64,000 nucleotides of DNA from Osmia lignaria lignaria (GCF_051020975.1 NC_135038.1:2044001-2108000); one strand, 5' to 3'. Positions 20,451 through 33,200 are shown, counted from the stretch's first letter. Numbers and translations are program-made. Notes: generated from the sequence alone by a model not told the origin.

Positions 20451-21920
20451 TTTATCATGGGCACAATCGTATTAAATAATGGTGCAATTTTTCTTACAAG
20501 GTTCTCAAGTTCATTCACGAACCATGCAGCACAGTCAGGGCCCTGATACGCGCGATACTCGCACACCGATGCATTGTACGAACAGTGAAAATAATATCCC
20601 ACACAGTATGCTTCGTGCTGCTGGTATGCATTGCAGTGTCCTTGATTGATGTTACTGTTAACCTTCTTAAGCAAGCATTCGAAATCAGTGTACACGATGA
20701 ATGGATGATGTTCTCGGTGACAAAAATTATCAAACTTTATTATTTTATTCTCACTCGTAGAATGATTGCACAGTCGTTCATCTTCATGCAGTTCTTCGTA
20801 TGTTTCAATAACTTTTCTTCTGCATAAAAGTAGTGAAGGCACCTGCATATAAACAAAGTAACTGCATTAGTACAAACGTATACTATAATAGATCGTAATG
20901 GCGTGATACAAACCTGTCACAAATATAAGTTTTACTCTTATGTGTACTGAGCTGGCTTGAAACAAGCCGGGAAAGATTTTTAATCCATGCAAAGTGATGC
21001 ACATTACGGTTGGGCGTTTCAAACATCAGCAGGTTAACGTGACGAAATATTTTGCTGGTGGTGAGTTGGAGTGAAACACATCTTTTCACATTCAAGTCCC
21101 AGAAATAAACGTTTATCGAAACATCGTTTTGACGCTCAAATTTTGGTATTTGATTAAGAGTTAATGGAAATGCGATGCCCTCCAAATTTAAAACGGTGTC
21201 ATAGTTGGGATACGATGATGGTCGATTTGCATTCACATGGACGGGATATAATGCTGCAACTATCGATCTGACAAAACACGTATCATCATCAACTGTCACA
21301 TTTATGGTACTACCGCTGTTTTGTCCTTCGTTGTTTTTGGTATGTCGGTGTAACAACCAGCGTGCATCGGATTACATTTATTGATATTTAACATCAAATG
21401 CAGAATTTTCGATAACGCCCAACCGTTGTCCCGTTCCTGAAATTCTTCCATCAGTGTTAAAGTTGAGTTCACAACGTATTTGTCATACCAATCGTTCAAG
21501 TTCGATGTAGAAAATAATTGTTTATTTCTCACACTGAAACTTTTCACATCACTTTTATTATTAATGATAAACTCCCAATATAACACCGTATCACTTTTAT
21601 GCATGAATGATTTTGGAAAACTTCCACTAGACGTTGGAATACTATTTTTCTAGCATCTTCCAAAAAGTTTCGTGGGTCGATATGCTCGGTGTTGATTATA
21701 ATCCTGTAGTTATCCGGTTATGGAAAGCTGATTCTACATCCTCCCAGATAAGAGATGATGATGATGCATGTGATTCAGCATCTGTTCTCCCTTAACCTTC
21801 ACCTACTTTTACAGATCCGTGTAACTCTGCTCTTATCGATTTAAATCTCGCTATCTTGGCTGTTAAACTATTTTTCAAACCAGTTGATAAGTCCTTTTTG
21901 AGTTGCAATTGCTCTATCAT
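20451..21920 (-). pseudogene. Polinton/Maverick-type protein-primed DNA polymerase B, N-terminal half
   Basis: Minus-strand coding remains of a family-B DNA polymerase of the Polinton/Maverick (adintovirus-like) kind. From the N-terminus they show ITTGL/INTEHID (about 21720-21660), EEFQERDNGWALSKIL (about 21450-21400), NINKCNP (about 21380), a Y-P-rich segment and INVYFWDL (about 21110). HHFAWIKNLSRLVSSQLS (about 21000-20950) follows, then a C-x2-C...H zinc-finger-like stretch spanning an apparent intron, and the exonuclease I box VYTDFE (about 20690-20675). A frameshift lies near 20780. The palm domain is absent because the sequence stops at the poly(A) end of the Jockey-like element. No capsid, integrase or terminal repeats are visible. 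Relic of an endogenised virus-like transposon. Confidence 0.82.
20843..20913 (-). other. Apparent 71-bp GT-AG intron in the Polinton-type polymerase
   Basis: On the minus strand GACAG|GTTTGT opens and ATGCAG|GTGCC closes a 71-base segment full of stops. Skipping it restores a continuous reading through a Cys/His-rich segment (CDRCLHYF) that matches the expected family spacing. Both junctions share AGGT. Confidence 0.65.
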
Positions 21921-21964
21921 TATCGTATTTCTGCTGACGGTGTCAAATTACTGCTGAGTCAGCA

Positions 21965-22945
21965 AAAAAAATGCTGACGCCAGTGATTTAGAACCCGCAT
22001 AGAACAACTACTGACCTCCTCACAAAAAGAGGTCACCGCCCTCCATTGCGTCTCGCCGACGAGGATGTTTCTTACAACTGCCGCCGGCGAGACGTCAATG
22101 CCGATCTCGCACTGGAGGGCGTGACGGGCCCACGCAAACACAGGGCAGTCTGGCAGGATGTACTGCGCCCCCCGCCTCACAGTGGTGGCACTCTGCCGTT
22201 GTTTCGCAAGCTCCAGTAAACTGTGGCGCAAGCCTCTGCCTCGTACTTGAACGGTACGGTACCCGTCAGAGTCATCGCCGCTGCGTGAGAGACCATACGG
22301 TACCCTCTGATGACCCTGATGGCCATTTTCCGCTCTACTCGCCGCAGTACGATAACAACACCAATCTCCGCGAGACAGCTGGTTCTGCTCAAGTCCCGGT
22401 CGATGGCAAGAACGTGCGTATCATCCGCAAAATACGTGATGCTTACCCCGATCGGAACATTGACCCGCAGAGCTTTGTTGTACCCCAGATTCCACAAAGG
22501 GAGGCCCAGAGCTGACCCCTGGGGTACTCCTCAACGTCCCTTTGGAATATTCTTCCGGCCCGGCCCAAGAACTCGATGCTCCTATCCCGTAGGTAGAGCC
22601 CTACGATCCTCCTCAGGTAGGGGGGCATATCATGGTCGGCTAGTGCCTCCCTTTTCGTCACATGGGACAAGGTGTTGAACGCATTTACTATATCAAGCAA
22701 AACGCTCAACGCCACACTGCCCCGGGATACGGCCGAGTGGCAATGGGAACGCAGCGATTTGTTGGCATCTATCGTGCTGCGCTCCCGTCTGAAGCCGTAC
22801 TGCGACGCGGCCAAATCAGGGCCTTCCCGGGATAGGTGCTGGGCGAGGCGGTCAGCTATAATTCTTTCGAATAACTTCCCTATCTCGTCCAGCAAAACTA
22901 TGGGCCCGTACGCAGAGGGACTGTCTGCGGGCCATCCTTCCTATC
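21965..22945 (-). pseudogene. R1-clade non-LTR reverse transcriptase fragment
   Basis: Minus-strand frames, beginning abruptly with the reverse transcriptase motif EIGKLFERIIADRL (about 22880), then YGFRRERSTIDA (about 22800) and DIVNAFNTLSH (about 22690; first catalytic Asp kept). A frameshift lies near 22510, then ITYFADDTHVL (about 22440-22410, YADD-type box). After a deletion comes the cysteine-rich C-terminal tail (PDCPVFAWARHAL, GETQWRAVTSFCE) at about 22170-22030, typical of the R1 group. GC content is far above its neighbours. It ends near a T-run at 21967. The 5' end adjoins a TTAGG-like tract at 22943-22962. Confidence 0.82.
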
Positions 22946-22962
22946 TAACCTAACCTAACTTC
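22943..22962. repeat. TTAGG-like pentamer tract between two non-LTR fragments
   Basis: TATCTAACCTAACCTAACTT on the plus strand, that is, about three TTAGG-type units read on the minus strand. TTAGG is the ancestral insect telomere repeat. It sits between the poly(A) end of the fragment at 22971-23170 and the start of the R1 fragment. Confidence 0.7.
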
Positions 22963-22970
22963 TTTTTTTT

Positions 22971-23170
22971 TACGTGCGGGAAATCTTCCAAAGACATCGA
23001 TGTTGGGTACCCCTCCCCAGTCCTCCTCTTCTGGGGGAGGCGGGTGCCTACCCCGGGAATCCTCTTCGGGGGAGCCAACGCTCCCCTATCCTCATCTCTG
23101 TTGGGGCCGACGCGACGGGCCTAGCTTGTAACATCTTCACAGCCCGCCGCCCTACCCGCCTCAGGTGAGA
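22971..23170 (-). mobile_element. 3'-end fragment of a GC-rich non-LTR element with poly(A)
   Basis: Read on the minus strand, a GC-rich segment starts after a TTAGG-like run (about 23185-23170) and ends in a short poly(A) at about 22965-22972, followed by more TTAGG-like units. No protein is recognisable. The composition and the tailed end suggest the 3' untranslated part of an R1-clade element. Being bounded on both sides by TTAGG-like sequence resembles telomere-repeat-specific SART/TRAS elements; this is inference. Confidence 0.5.
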
Positions 23171-23239
23171 CCTAATCTAACCTAATTCACTAATTTAATT
23201 TTGTACTAGATTAAACTAGGTTAAATTAATATTGGATTT

Positions 23240-24460
23240 TTAAGTTCCACCCGTTATGTATACTGCTTGACGGACACCATGCTGTGTTTACAGAAACCAG
23301 CCATCCCATACTGATGCACACACCGGCACGGACGTGTAGGTATACGCAGAATTTACTGGAATAGTAGCAACATTCTTTTGCAGATATCTTGAAAACTAAG
23401 GCCGGGCGGCGATTATATGCATGGGAGAAAGTTGCTCAGAATCATCATCCCAACAACATTTTAAAAAATGAGCGAAATCGGTGGTGTTGATGAGATATCG
23501 AAAATTACCAAAAATTCCTACAACTATTGAATTTATAACTTCAAAATTTGGAGCGTGTCGCATCTAGTAGCCAGACATTTGAAACTCTTAAAGTTTCAAT
23601 GGTGAACTTGTAAAAAAAGTGCTCCTCCTCCAATTTCGATGATTTTTAAATATGTTGTAAAATTCAACATTATAAGCACATTTTTTCCTCTAACCTATAT
23701 GTCGGACTTACTTAGTTTCCAAGATATTCGTGAAAAACCGTGAGTACTACTACACTGAATTTTGCCTGTACGTATACATCTGTGGTCGTGTGTGCGTCGC
23801 AAGCGATCCTTGCTTATCTACTGTTTCTGTCAACAGCACCACATGGCCTGACAACCATCCACATAATGGGTGAACATAAAAATTAAACTTGATTTATTTC
23901 AATCATTTTGAATTTTGACTTGCCTAATGGCGGCCAGTATATTAATTTAACGTAACCTAACCTAATCTAGTCGGATAAGAGAAAAAGATTCCTGAAAATG
24001 TAGATTCCTATAATATATATAACCTAATCAGTGGATTAAGTTGGGATAGGTTAGATTAAATTAATATTGCTGGCCTCACGGCCACGCAAGTCGAAATTCA
24101 AAATTATTGAAATCAGTTAAGTTTGATTTTTAAACTCGCTTCATTACATGGACGGTAGCCGGGCCATGTGGTACTCTTGACAGAAACAATAGATAAGCAA
24201 GGGCGCGTTATTGGCGCACATACGGTCACGGACGTATGCACGTATAAGTACGTAAGTAGGTAAGTACATACAGGCTAAATTCAGTGTGGTAGTACTTACA
24301 GTTTTTCGCAAATATCTCCAAAACCAACAATAAGCAAGTCCGACATATTCGTTAAACTCTAACGTTAAACTCTATTCGTTAGAGGCAAAAAAATGCTTAA
24401 GATGTCAAATTTTAAATCGGAGGGAGAGCGTCTTTTCTACAAGTTCATCTTTAATTATAT
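23240..24460. mobile_element. Large foldback (palindromic) MITE-like block
   Basis: A left arm at about 23590-23950 carries the module CGATGATTTTTAAATATG, CCAAGATATTCGTG and TACTACACTGAATTTTGCC. The inverted arm at about 24060-24440 repeats it in reverse order (TACTTACAGTTTTTCGC, AATCGGAGGGAGAGCG). Near the centre are AACCTAACCTAATC and GGGATAGGTTAGATT, again mutually inverted. The stretch 23240-23420 looks like part of a second, related unit. No coding frame. Related copies occur at 40985-41545, 43000-43195, 51805-52060 and 56675-56880. Confidence 0.7.
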
Positions 24461-25547
24461 ATTGATATTGTATAAATATTTTGGTAAAACATAAAAATTT
24501 GTCTAAATTCTTGGGTTGGTATAATAACAAAGTAACGAATAACACTAAACCTTATGAAGTTCTACATTTATAAAACAAAAAATATTCCATTTCACACAAA
24601 ATATTTATTATATTGTTAAAATGAAAATCTTAAAAAATAATAATAAAATTGTAATCTCACAAGGAAGTAAGTGGGTGCTATGTTATGTTTTTCCGCAATA
24701 ATTTTTTTTTTGGTTTTATTAAAAAGAATATTTATTTACAAAACAAAGTAATTGCCAAATATACTAGCACACGCAATGGAAAGGAATACCGTTTTCCTAT
24801 TGCTTGATATAGTTCGATTGACAATTATCTATATAAAACGAGTAAACTTTTAGCGTTTGTTAACGAAGCAAAGGGATGGTGAAGAATCGAGAAGTGATTC
24901 TTGGAAGATTGACAAGCCTCTGTTGCGGCAGCAACCGTATAATATCGCCAGGTCCACTTTTTCTATGTGTTTAAAGTAATATAAAACACTTTGACAAAAA
25001 ATAAAAATATGGACCATTTAATTGTGGCAAGATAGCGTATATTGCGGTTAGTTGACAGAAAATAAGCAGGGCAAGTCCTTTTGTTTTCTTTTTATAATAA
25101 CAATGTAATTACCAATTAAACCAACACATTTCATTAAAACCCTGACAAATGTTTTTATAGTTGTCACGTCGAATATCTTAATTGAGACGATATAACGCAG
25201 AAATGCGTCCAAAATTAAAATCAATAGCATTTTAATGATACATTGAATCAGAAAGATCATTATCGTGATTTATAATCGATGCATCTTGTTCTATGAAAAT
25301 TATTTTGCTCTATGTACTTTTATCGTGACAATTATTGTATATAATTGCAGTATATAATATTTTACTGACCTACAAAATTCTTCTACATCATGCAATATTA
25401 TTAATATCTGAATAATAATCCATGTATTCTCCATTTTCTTTTCTTGTAAAATTTTAACTCGACATAAATAACAGATAAATGTAAAACAGTATTTCTATTA
25501 AAATTGTTGGTACAAAGAAACATTTTCTCGTATTACAAAATTATATA

Positions 25548-25999
25548 CAGGGTGTATGAAAAAGTTCATGTCTTCCAAGATATTTCAAAGAAATTAGGTT
25601 TTAAAGGAGGGAAAAAACCGTTAAATGTAAAAATTGTAGAATTCAGATTTGCAGAGGCAGTCGATGGTGACCTTGATTTTAACATCAAATTCTGAAGTCA
25701 TTTCAAGGTTAAAATTATTTTCCAACAAAAATCCTATAGTTATGTGTTGTCGAACAAAATAAAAAATACAGAAGTTATCACGTTCAAACAGTAGAATGAT
25801 AGTTTTAGTCGAAAAAATGATTTGACCTTGAAACGACCCCTAAATTTCATCAAAGATCAAGATCAAGAAAAAGGTCACCGTCACCATCGCCATCAAGTAA
25901 GCATTTCTGTCTGAACTTTACAACTTTTGTATTTAATTTTTTTTTAGAACCTAACCGTTTTAAGATATTTAGGTGTTCCGACCCTTTTTATATACCTTG
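25548..25999. mobile_element. Mariner-like MITE (TA-flanked)
   Basis: Imperfect inverted ends: CAGGGTGTATGAAAAAG on the left, and CTTTTTATATACCTTG on the right read in reverse. TA dinucleotides flank them at 25546-25547 and 26000-26001. About 450 bp, non-coding. The CAGGGTG terminus next to TA fits the Tc1/mariner superfamily. Confidence 0.65.
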
Positions 26000-26986
26000 T
26001 ATGTTGATATGGTAGCATAAACCGAAAAAATGAATGAAAATAAATAACATTCAGTCAGACAAATGAACTTGCGATGGAGGAAAGAAATACAATGTAAAGT
26101 TAGATCGTACGGTGTTGTTATACCATATTTAAAAACAATCTTACCTCCCGCGGTAACTTTCATTTTCCTTTAAAATTATAGTCCGAATATTCATTATTTT
26201 ATAAAGGTAAGAATACCATAATTATTGTTACTTTCCTATTTAAGTATAACTATACATATTAAGTGTTCTCATAAATATCCATGTATATGTATATGTTTCG
26301 TAATAGTTTGTTCCATTCCTTTTTTATGAATTAATGCTGTTATATTACAGACGTCTAGATACCGACATCAAATTTCACAATCCTCACTTACTCTTATGTT
26401 TTTAGATAAATCTGAGCAATGTTTAGTAATTTTATAATATAATATTATTTAATGCATATTCATCTAAGAATAATTTGTTTTTTAAACAACGAAGAAAAAT
26501 ATACAATTCTTGTACTAGTTCTTTTGAAAATCGAACATGTTAATTAAGAATATTTTTAAACTTTTAATTAAACGAGAAAAATCTTTGTACATACAATAAT
26601 ATTTCAAAATGTGTCTTAATAGTTTCACCATTGCACAAATTTTTGTTGGTTAAATCAATGAAAATTATTTATTTTATTCTTTTAACCTTCTATGCATGCT
26701 CAATTCATCTCTTTAAAAGCGTTTTTCATCCAAGACTCGTGGAAATTCCTTTCTTTGTCTGTATCATCCATTAATTAATCACTACTTGGTTCATTAAATG
26801 TCTTCCATTTGTACAATTCACAATTCGTCTTATAATAAAAGTATCATCTTATTAGTTGTTTTAACAGTTTAAAATAGTTGAAATACATTGAAATTATATC
26901 ATAAAAATAATATGTTGGCGGTATTTCAGCTATATCCGGAATTAATGATTGTTCGCTACTTATACTGTACAAATGTATGACACGAT

Positions 26987-27189
26987 CAGGACCGGATTAA
27001 GATTTCTAAGGCCCGAGGGCTATCAAACCTTTAAGCGTGGTCTTCTCGGTTGGCTAGCCTGGTTCAAAAATTTGGAATTTATTCTAAATAAAAGTAAATA
27101 ATATTTAATCGAAGACGTATATTGGGGTTCCGTGCAAAGTGGGGCCCGGAGCTATAACTTCCCTTACACCTACCCTTAATCCGGTACTG
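26987..27189. mobile_element. hAT-like MITE, 203 bp
   Basis: Inverted ends CAGGACCGGATTAAG and CTTAATCCGGTACTG. The 8-bp flanks GACACGAT (26979-26986) and GATGCGAT (27190-27197) match at six of eight positions, as expected for an aged hAT target duplication. Non-coding, with a higher GC core than its surroundings. Confidence 0.75.
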
Positions 27190-27840
27190 GATGCGATTAC
27201 CAAAGATGCTTGTTAACCTTTTGAAGTACATTTAATTTTGTTTTCTAACGATATTAAATCCAAATATAAAGATACATTTTTTGGTTGATATTATCGATCT
27301 TCAAAAGAAGGGAAAGAAGCTGTCACCAATTCGATTTTTATTCGTTTTGGAATATTATGATATGGCGAAAAATTATTATGGTTGGAAATTTAACTTTCAT
27401 GTACTTCAAAAGGTTAAGATACATGTTTACATAACAAATTTAAAATTTTATTATATAGTTAACGTTATGTAGATTTACGGAATTAAAAATTCTTCAGATA
27501 CACACGTATGATTACTCACAATCAGTTGGAATCAGTGAAACGACGATTAAATAAGTATTAGCAATGTAGTACCTTATACGGTAATAGCGCAAACCAAACA
27601 ACGTATTTTACTGTTTTTCTAGTTAACTAGTTAACTATAATTACACAGTTCAAATTTCAAAACTTCGAAATTTAAGTTTCAAAGTTTTCGAAATTACCAA
27701 TCACAAATCTTAAATTTCAAAGCTTTAAAATTTTTATTCTACAGTTTCAAAATTAAAATTTTTAAGTTTTAAAATGTATAGTTTCAAACTTCTTAAATCC
27801 AAATTTTAGGTTGCTGAATTTATAGTCCTAAAAATATTAA

Positions 27841-28067
27841 CCCTTGAACAGTGGAGCCTGGGTCAATCGAGACCCAAACTTACAAAATGTATATATGTAT
27901 ACAAGGACATTAACCTAAAGTTAAATGTATAATTTTGAAACGAGAGTGTTTCATATACTGGAAGAATAATTTTCAGAGGAAGAATGTAAAATTTAAAAAT
28001 GAAAATAATATAAAAATACAAAATTAAATGAAAATTGGGGCCATCTCCATGGTCCACCGTCCAAGGG
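27841..28067. mobile_element. piggyBac-like MITE, 227 bp (TTAA-flanked)
   Basis: Ends are CCCTTGAACAGTGGAGC and GGTCCACCGTCCAAGGG, inverted relative to one another. TTAA lies on both sides (27837-27840 and 28068-28071). TTAA duplication plus a CCC terminus is the piggyBac signature. Non-coding. Confidence 0.82.
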
Positions 28068-30272
28068 TTAATAGTAAAATAAGAAGTGGGACACTTCCCA
28101 TTGAGATGCCTGCCATGTTCAGTACTGTACATATAGAAATTGTGATAATATACAGATGCAAACGTCAAATAAAATATTAATTTCTTTTTTATTGTCATAT
28201 AATCGCTTACCTAATTATTAACAATACGGCATTTGGTTCATGCTATTTGTGTATATTCATAGTAACTTTCAAATAAGATTCCACAAAAATCATATTATAT
28301 ACTTTATACGATATTAATTTTGTAATACCATATATCCATTTATAAAATAATAAATGTAAAATTCTTGCAAATGTTGTGCGTTCGCAATCAGTTACGACTA
28401 AATTACCCCATATGTTATTAAAAATCTAATACTTTAAGTTAAGCGCATCATTATAACTTAGCATGAAAAAATAATTGTTAAGTGACAGAATGTACTAATT
28501 AAATAAAAACGACGAATCCGTCCATAGGGATTTTCTTAGATCATAAACATCTAACTTTTATGCTTTGAAAGCTAAGTAACCATGATGCATAGGAATAAAA
28601 ATTGATTAAAAAAGATTCAATTTGTAAAATTCATGATCAAGAGCGCCATAGAAAAATATAAATCAGCGATATATTTATAATAATTTAGATCCTCTTTTTT
28701 TTACAAATAACACAACATATTAAGAACACCCGCCATAGCAATAATTATGTTAGCATTATTATCGATACAGAATCCAGTACGGTACTTAAATATATAATCT
28801 TACATGTCCCATCTTTAAAAGATTCATTTAATTAGAAATTAGACTTAATATAACAATTCAGAACATTGATTAAAAGTAATTTAAGATAATTATTAATTTA
28901 TCAGACATAAGTAATAAAATTAGAAATATTAAAATAATAGAAAAAGATAGCATAGATACCGAATTTATAAAATTTAAATACTTTTAATACACATAATATG
29001 AAGTTTTATCAATGGAATAAGTTTCATAAATCAAGGTAAAATAAATGAAATAAATAAAAATGTATGCATATAGGATTTTTCATGTTTCTTCCGTTAAATC
29101 AGGCATGCACACGAAATTGTCCAAGGAACATCCCGAGTACTCGCGGGTTACTTTGGGCGCTCGTGTCCATTTTACTACTTGCTATTCATACTTAGGTTAG
29201 ATGAAGTACTTATACTGGGTTCAATACCGATTAGTCTATAAAAGGTTCACCAATGTCCAGCAGGTGATTGTAAATATTTCTTAGAAACGCTTGAATAACA
29301 AAGTCGCAATAACGCGGATTGAAATGACTCAGAAACAAACGTCCCAAAACGACAAATATAAAGTATTTATATAAAATCAACTTTCACATATTCGAATCTC
29401 AAATATTTCACAGCGATGATCGCTCGGTATTGAGCAACTTCTTCATTGTGTTTTACAATTGTAAACTTAATACTCCACCAAAGATACTCAAGACACCTTA
29501 TACTCTTCTGGAGATATTTACACCATTTAGTTTCTCTAGTGGAAAATTCAAGAAATATGCAATATTATAAGATTTATATTTTGAAATCACAGTTTTTTCT
29601 TTTTTCTTTCTTTTACTTACTTTAAAAAATAAGTATAATAATACAAGTCTAAAGAGAATACAATTAACTATAGCTCCTTATGTATTGAATTAAATTACAT
29701 TTATAACTGTGTCAAAGTTATCTCTAATTTTAATAGTTAATTTTTTTAATATTCTCTTTTATTTTTTTAAATTTTCAACACAAGTTGTTTGTTATTACTC
29801 TATATTAACGTGATACTGCAATTAAACATTAAAAGAACATTTAGTGTAAATCTTAGATATATAGATATATATTATGTAGGCAATAATGATTTCAGTATTT
29901 TAGAAAATTATATATAAAAAAATCAAAAATTTATACAAATTATATTTTAAATACAAAAAAGTAAAAAGAAATTCGACTGTCATAATTTTATTGAAATATG
30001 AAGTAAATATTATGAAAAAAAGAAAAAAAAAGCTTAAACTGATGTATCTTTATTCGATCACTGTGACTTCGAACGTCTGATGTTAACACTAGGAACTAAG
30101 ATTTTACATTTGTTTATACTGTCACATATTAAAATAGAATACTTATGCATAGTATTATCGCTATAGAATAAAATCATGCAAACATATAATTTAAGAATTA
30201 TTTTTCCAACCTTTGGTAGATCATTATGCAAAATCAGAAAATCCATGAAATAATTTTCTTGCATATATGCTT

Positions 30273-33200
30273 TCAACGATTAGGCTCTGTTACTTCATTG
30301 AATAAAGGTGTCAATGAATCAACATCTTGCAATCCATCAAAATTACTAAGTGGGTCTAAATCGTTCGTTTCCGTATCAGTTTCTCCTAGAAAATTAGCTT
30401 CGAGTAAATCCACAACGTTCCTACACAAACTGATAGAAGTAGATTCATTTACAGATTCATTGTGTAAGTTTAAAGAGTTCAAAGTGGGACTTGAAAGTAT
30501 CGGTTCGTTAGTCTCCTGATAAGTTTCTTGCGACTGAACTGTATGCAACGGTGTAGAAGGATATGATCTTGATCCATTACTATCTTCAGTATAAGATGGT
30601 GCGTATGCACACACTGACACAGGTAGCGGTGTATTAGGATAAGAACGCGACTGTATTATTTTCTGTAAGGTTCCACCTTCTGGAACATTCAGTACATTCG
30701 ACGAATCCAGCATATCCTCTTCTGACAGGCTTAGATTTGAATTTGGTAGAGCACCCAACACTATTGAATTATTTTCTATCAGGCTTTCCTCTGTAGGTTG
30801 CTCTGGTAAAATCTCTAAACTTTGTGTCCCTTCTACGTTCAAAATATTTAATATATTCGTTATATTTTCAGATGTAATTTCCTTATCACTCATTAAGAAA
30901 TGTTGATCGTCCGATATGAAATTTGGATCGACATCGTCGAGTAAGTACGCTGAAGTTCCTTCTGATTGACCTATCGATCCGAAATCGTTAAACTCGCTAG
31001 GTACTGGTGTAGGTGCTACAGAACTGCTTGTAGACGGATTAAAACTGTGACTTTGAAACGAAGGTAAACAGTGTTGTGTCGAGATAGGTGACATTAATGC
31101 AGGATTAACCATCCTGTGTAATGGAACTGATTGTGATCTATAAAGTTCATTGGAAAACTGTTTATTGTTATGAAATAATTCGCTAATTTCTTGATCAGGT
31201 TGGCTTTTCCGGTAAACATTTTTTATTTCCTGCAAATTTTCTTGACTCGGATAGTTAATAAGTAATTGTTTCTGTGGTGCTAGATCAGAAGATAAAAATG
31301 CAGCGCACTGTGATCCTTGTCCTTCTTTTTTTGGTATAACAGAAATTTGCATGGTACCACTATCAACCTGTACTTCCGACGATTTCGTAGAAATCAACGG
31401 TAATTGTGGCGTAGACGATGTTTGCCTAATTATATCCGGACCACTGGTGGGAACAACGAAGGTATCGTTTTTATTAGTATAAGGCATACTACAGGATATC
31501 GAACGCGACAACGATTTATGAGCACGCACTCTGAAACTACTCGTTTGCAAATTACTTCTGGAACGTGGTACTGGTGTATTCCGAGGTGAAACAAACGGAC
31601 TGGCGTTTGCTGAATTTGATTTAGAAGCGCGGCCATTAATGGGTGAATGCGGACCAGGCGATATTGGTGTGAAATTAAATATTCGACGACGAGTGTTTGG
31701 ACTTTGCGGAACTCTATTAGTAATGACATTTGAATCTTGCACATGTTCTACAACGTTCGTTTCAAAACTGACCCTACGCCTCGTATTATTTTGATTCGAA
31801 TGATTCAGCAATGTTGGTAATATTAAATTATGCTTTTGAGTTATCTCACGTTTGTCTACGTTTTGCCTAATAATAGCAGCAGGTAATACATCACTGGATG
31901 CGTGTACAGTTCCTGCTTTTAAATTTTGTTGTAAAATTAATCTTAATTGTGAAACTTTATCAGATCTTGATACTTGTTCATCGATAGCGATACCATTAGC
32001 TTCTACATCAGAACTCGATGAATTACTTTGTTGAAAATACTGTAATAATTCTTCTTCCTGCTCCTGGGAATTGTTACCTCCGTTTAAATAATCGTCCAAA
32101 GCATCCGATTCGATCGAGCCAAGTTTCTCGGTTTTATCAACGTTTTCTTGCAATAATCGAATCTGATCTTTCGTTAAAACTGTAGAATCTTCGGTTGTGT
32201 TTGAACTACGATCAAAATTGCTAGGATAATTGTTTACTTTAATGCAACTTTTGGAACATGTTGACGATTCGATATCACAGTTTTTAGTAGGCTGATTGTC
32301 GACAGCCTCGTTTCCTTTGCACTTGGTAGATTTCAAATTACTACCTAGTATCACCGATATTTTTCCAGGACGTTGTATCGATGTAAGTTTAGGCAACAAC
32401 ATATTGGAATGCTCTACATTCTCTTGTATCAACTGCTCTGTAAGTTTTGTTTGTTTTTCAGGGCTTGTTTCTGATGATTGATTCAATACAACTGGATTGG
32501 CACGCTTTCTGGAATTTTTGGATTTGATATCACGCTGTGTATTCGTACAGTTGGTCGTTATACTAGGACTGCTATTCTGTATGTCTTCGATCGATTGTAC
32601 CACTATATTATCACAGTTGGATTCCAAGGAGATGTTAGATGGCTGACTATTAGCTTTAACAATTTTTTTCTGCCTATTTGTTACTACAGCAGATAAACTT
32701 ATTTTAGTTAATGCATTTTGCCCACTTGATGGATTTGTACCTTGAGATGACTGAATGAATTTTAGTTTCTTATTTCCTTTAGATACCCCCATTTTATTAT
32801 CAACAGTCTTCTCTTTGTTCTGATTCTGAAATATTATCACACTTATAATCAATACATATAAAATCATTTTAATAATTAATAAAATATTCCTTGTTTATTT
32901 AAATATATTATGTTTTTGAAACATAATTTTCTACCTGTATAATAGTATCAAGATGACGATGCTTTTGATCCCTTATATGTTCTCGCTGCTGTAATTTTCG
33001 TTGCAATTGTAATTGTGCTTCTCTGAGTTTTCCAGATTTCCCACTTATGGGTGTTATATGCAAATCTGTACTCGATTCTGTACAGAAAACATCGTTTTTA
33101 ATTTATATATAAATATATGTGTAGTGTATATATATATATATACATTAAGTACATGAAAATCAACAAACCTTTATTTGTCGATGAATTAGAATTTCCTGAA

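Larger units (their letters stand above)
24461..30272. other. AT-rich intergenic region downstream of the RFX7-like gene
   Basis: About 5.8 kb, very AT-rich, with no credible protein-coding frame on either strand. It holds three small MITEs (annotated separately) and an A/T-rich low-complexity run of TTTCAAA-type motifs at about 27640-27800. The right part is likely the 3' untranslated and polyadenylation region of the RFX7-like gene; an AATAAA on the minus strand lies at 30049-30054. Confidence 0.7.

Noticed and set aside
31404..32696. Several plus-strand frames opposite the last RFX7-like exon
   Set aside because: They are antisense shadows of a long, low-complexity coding exon.
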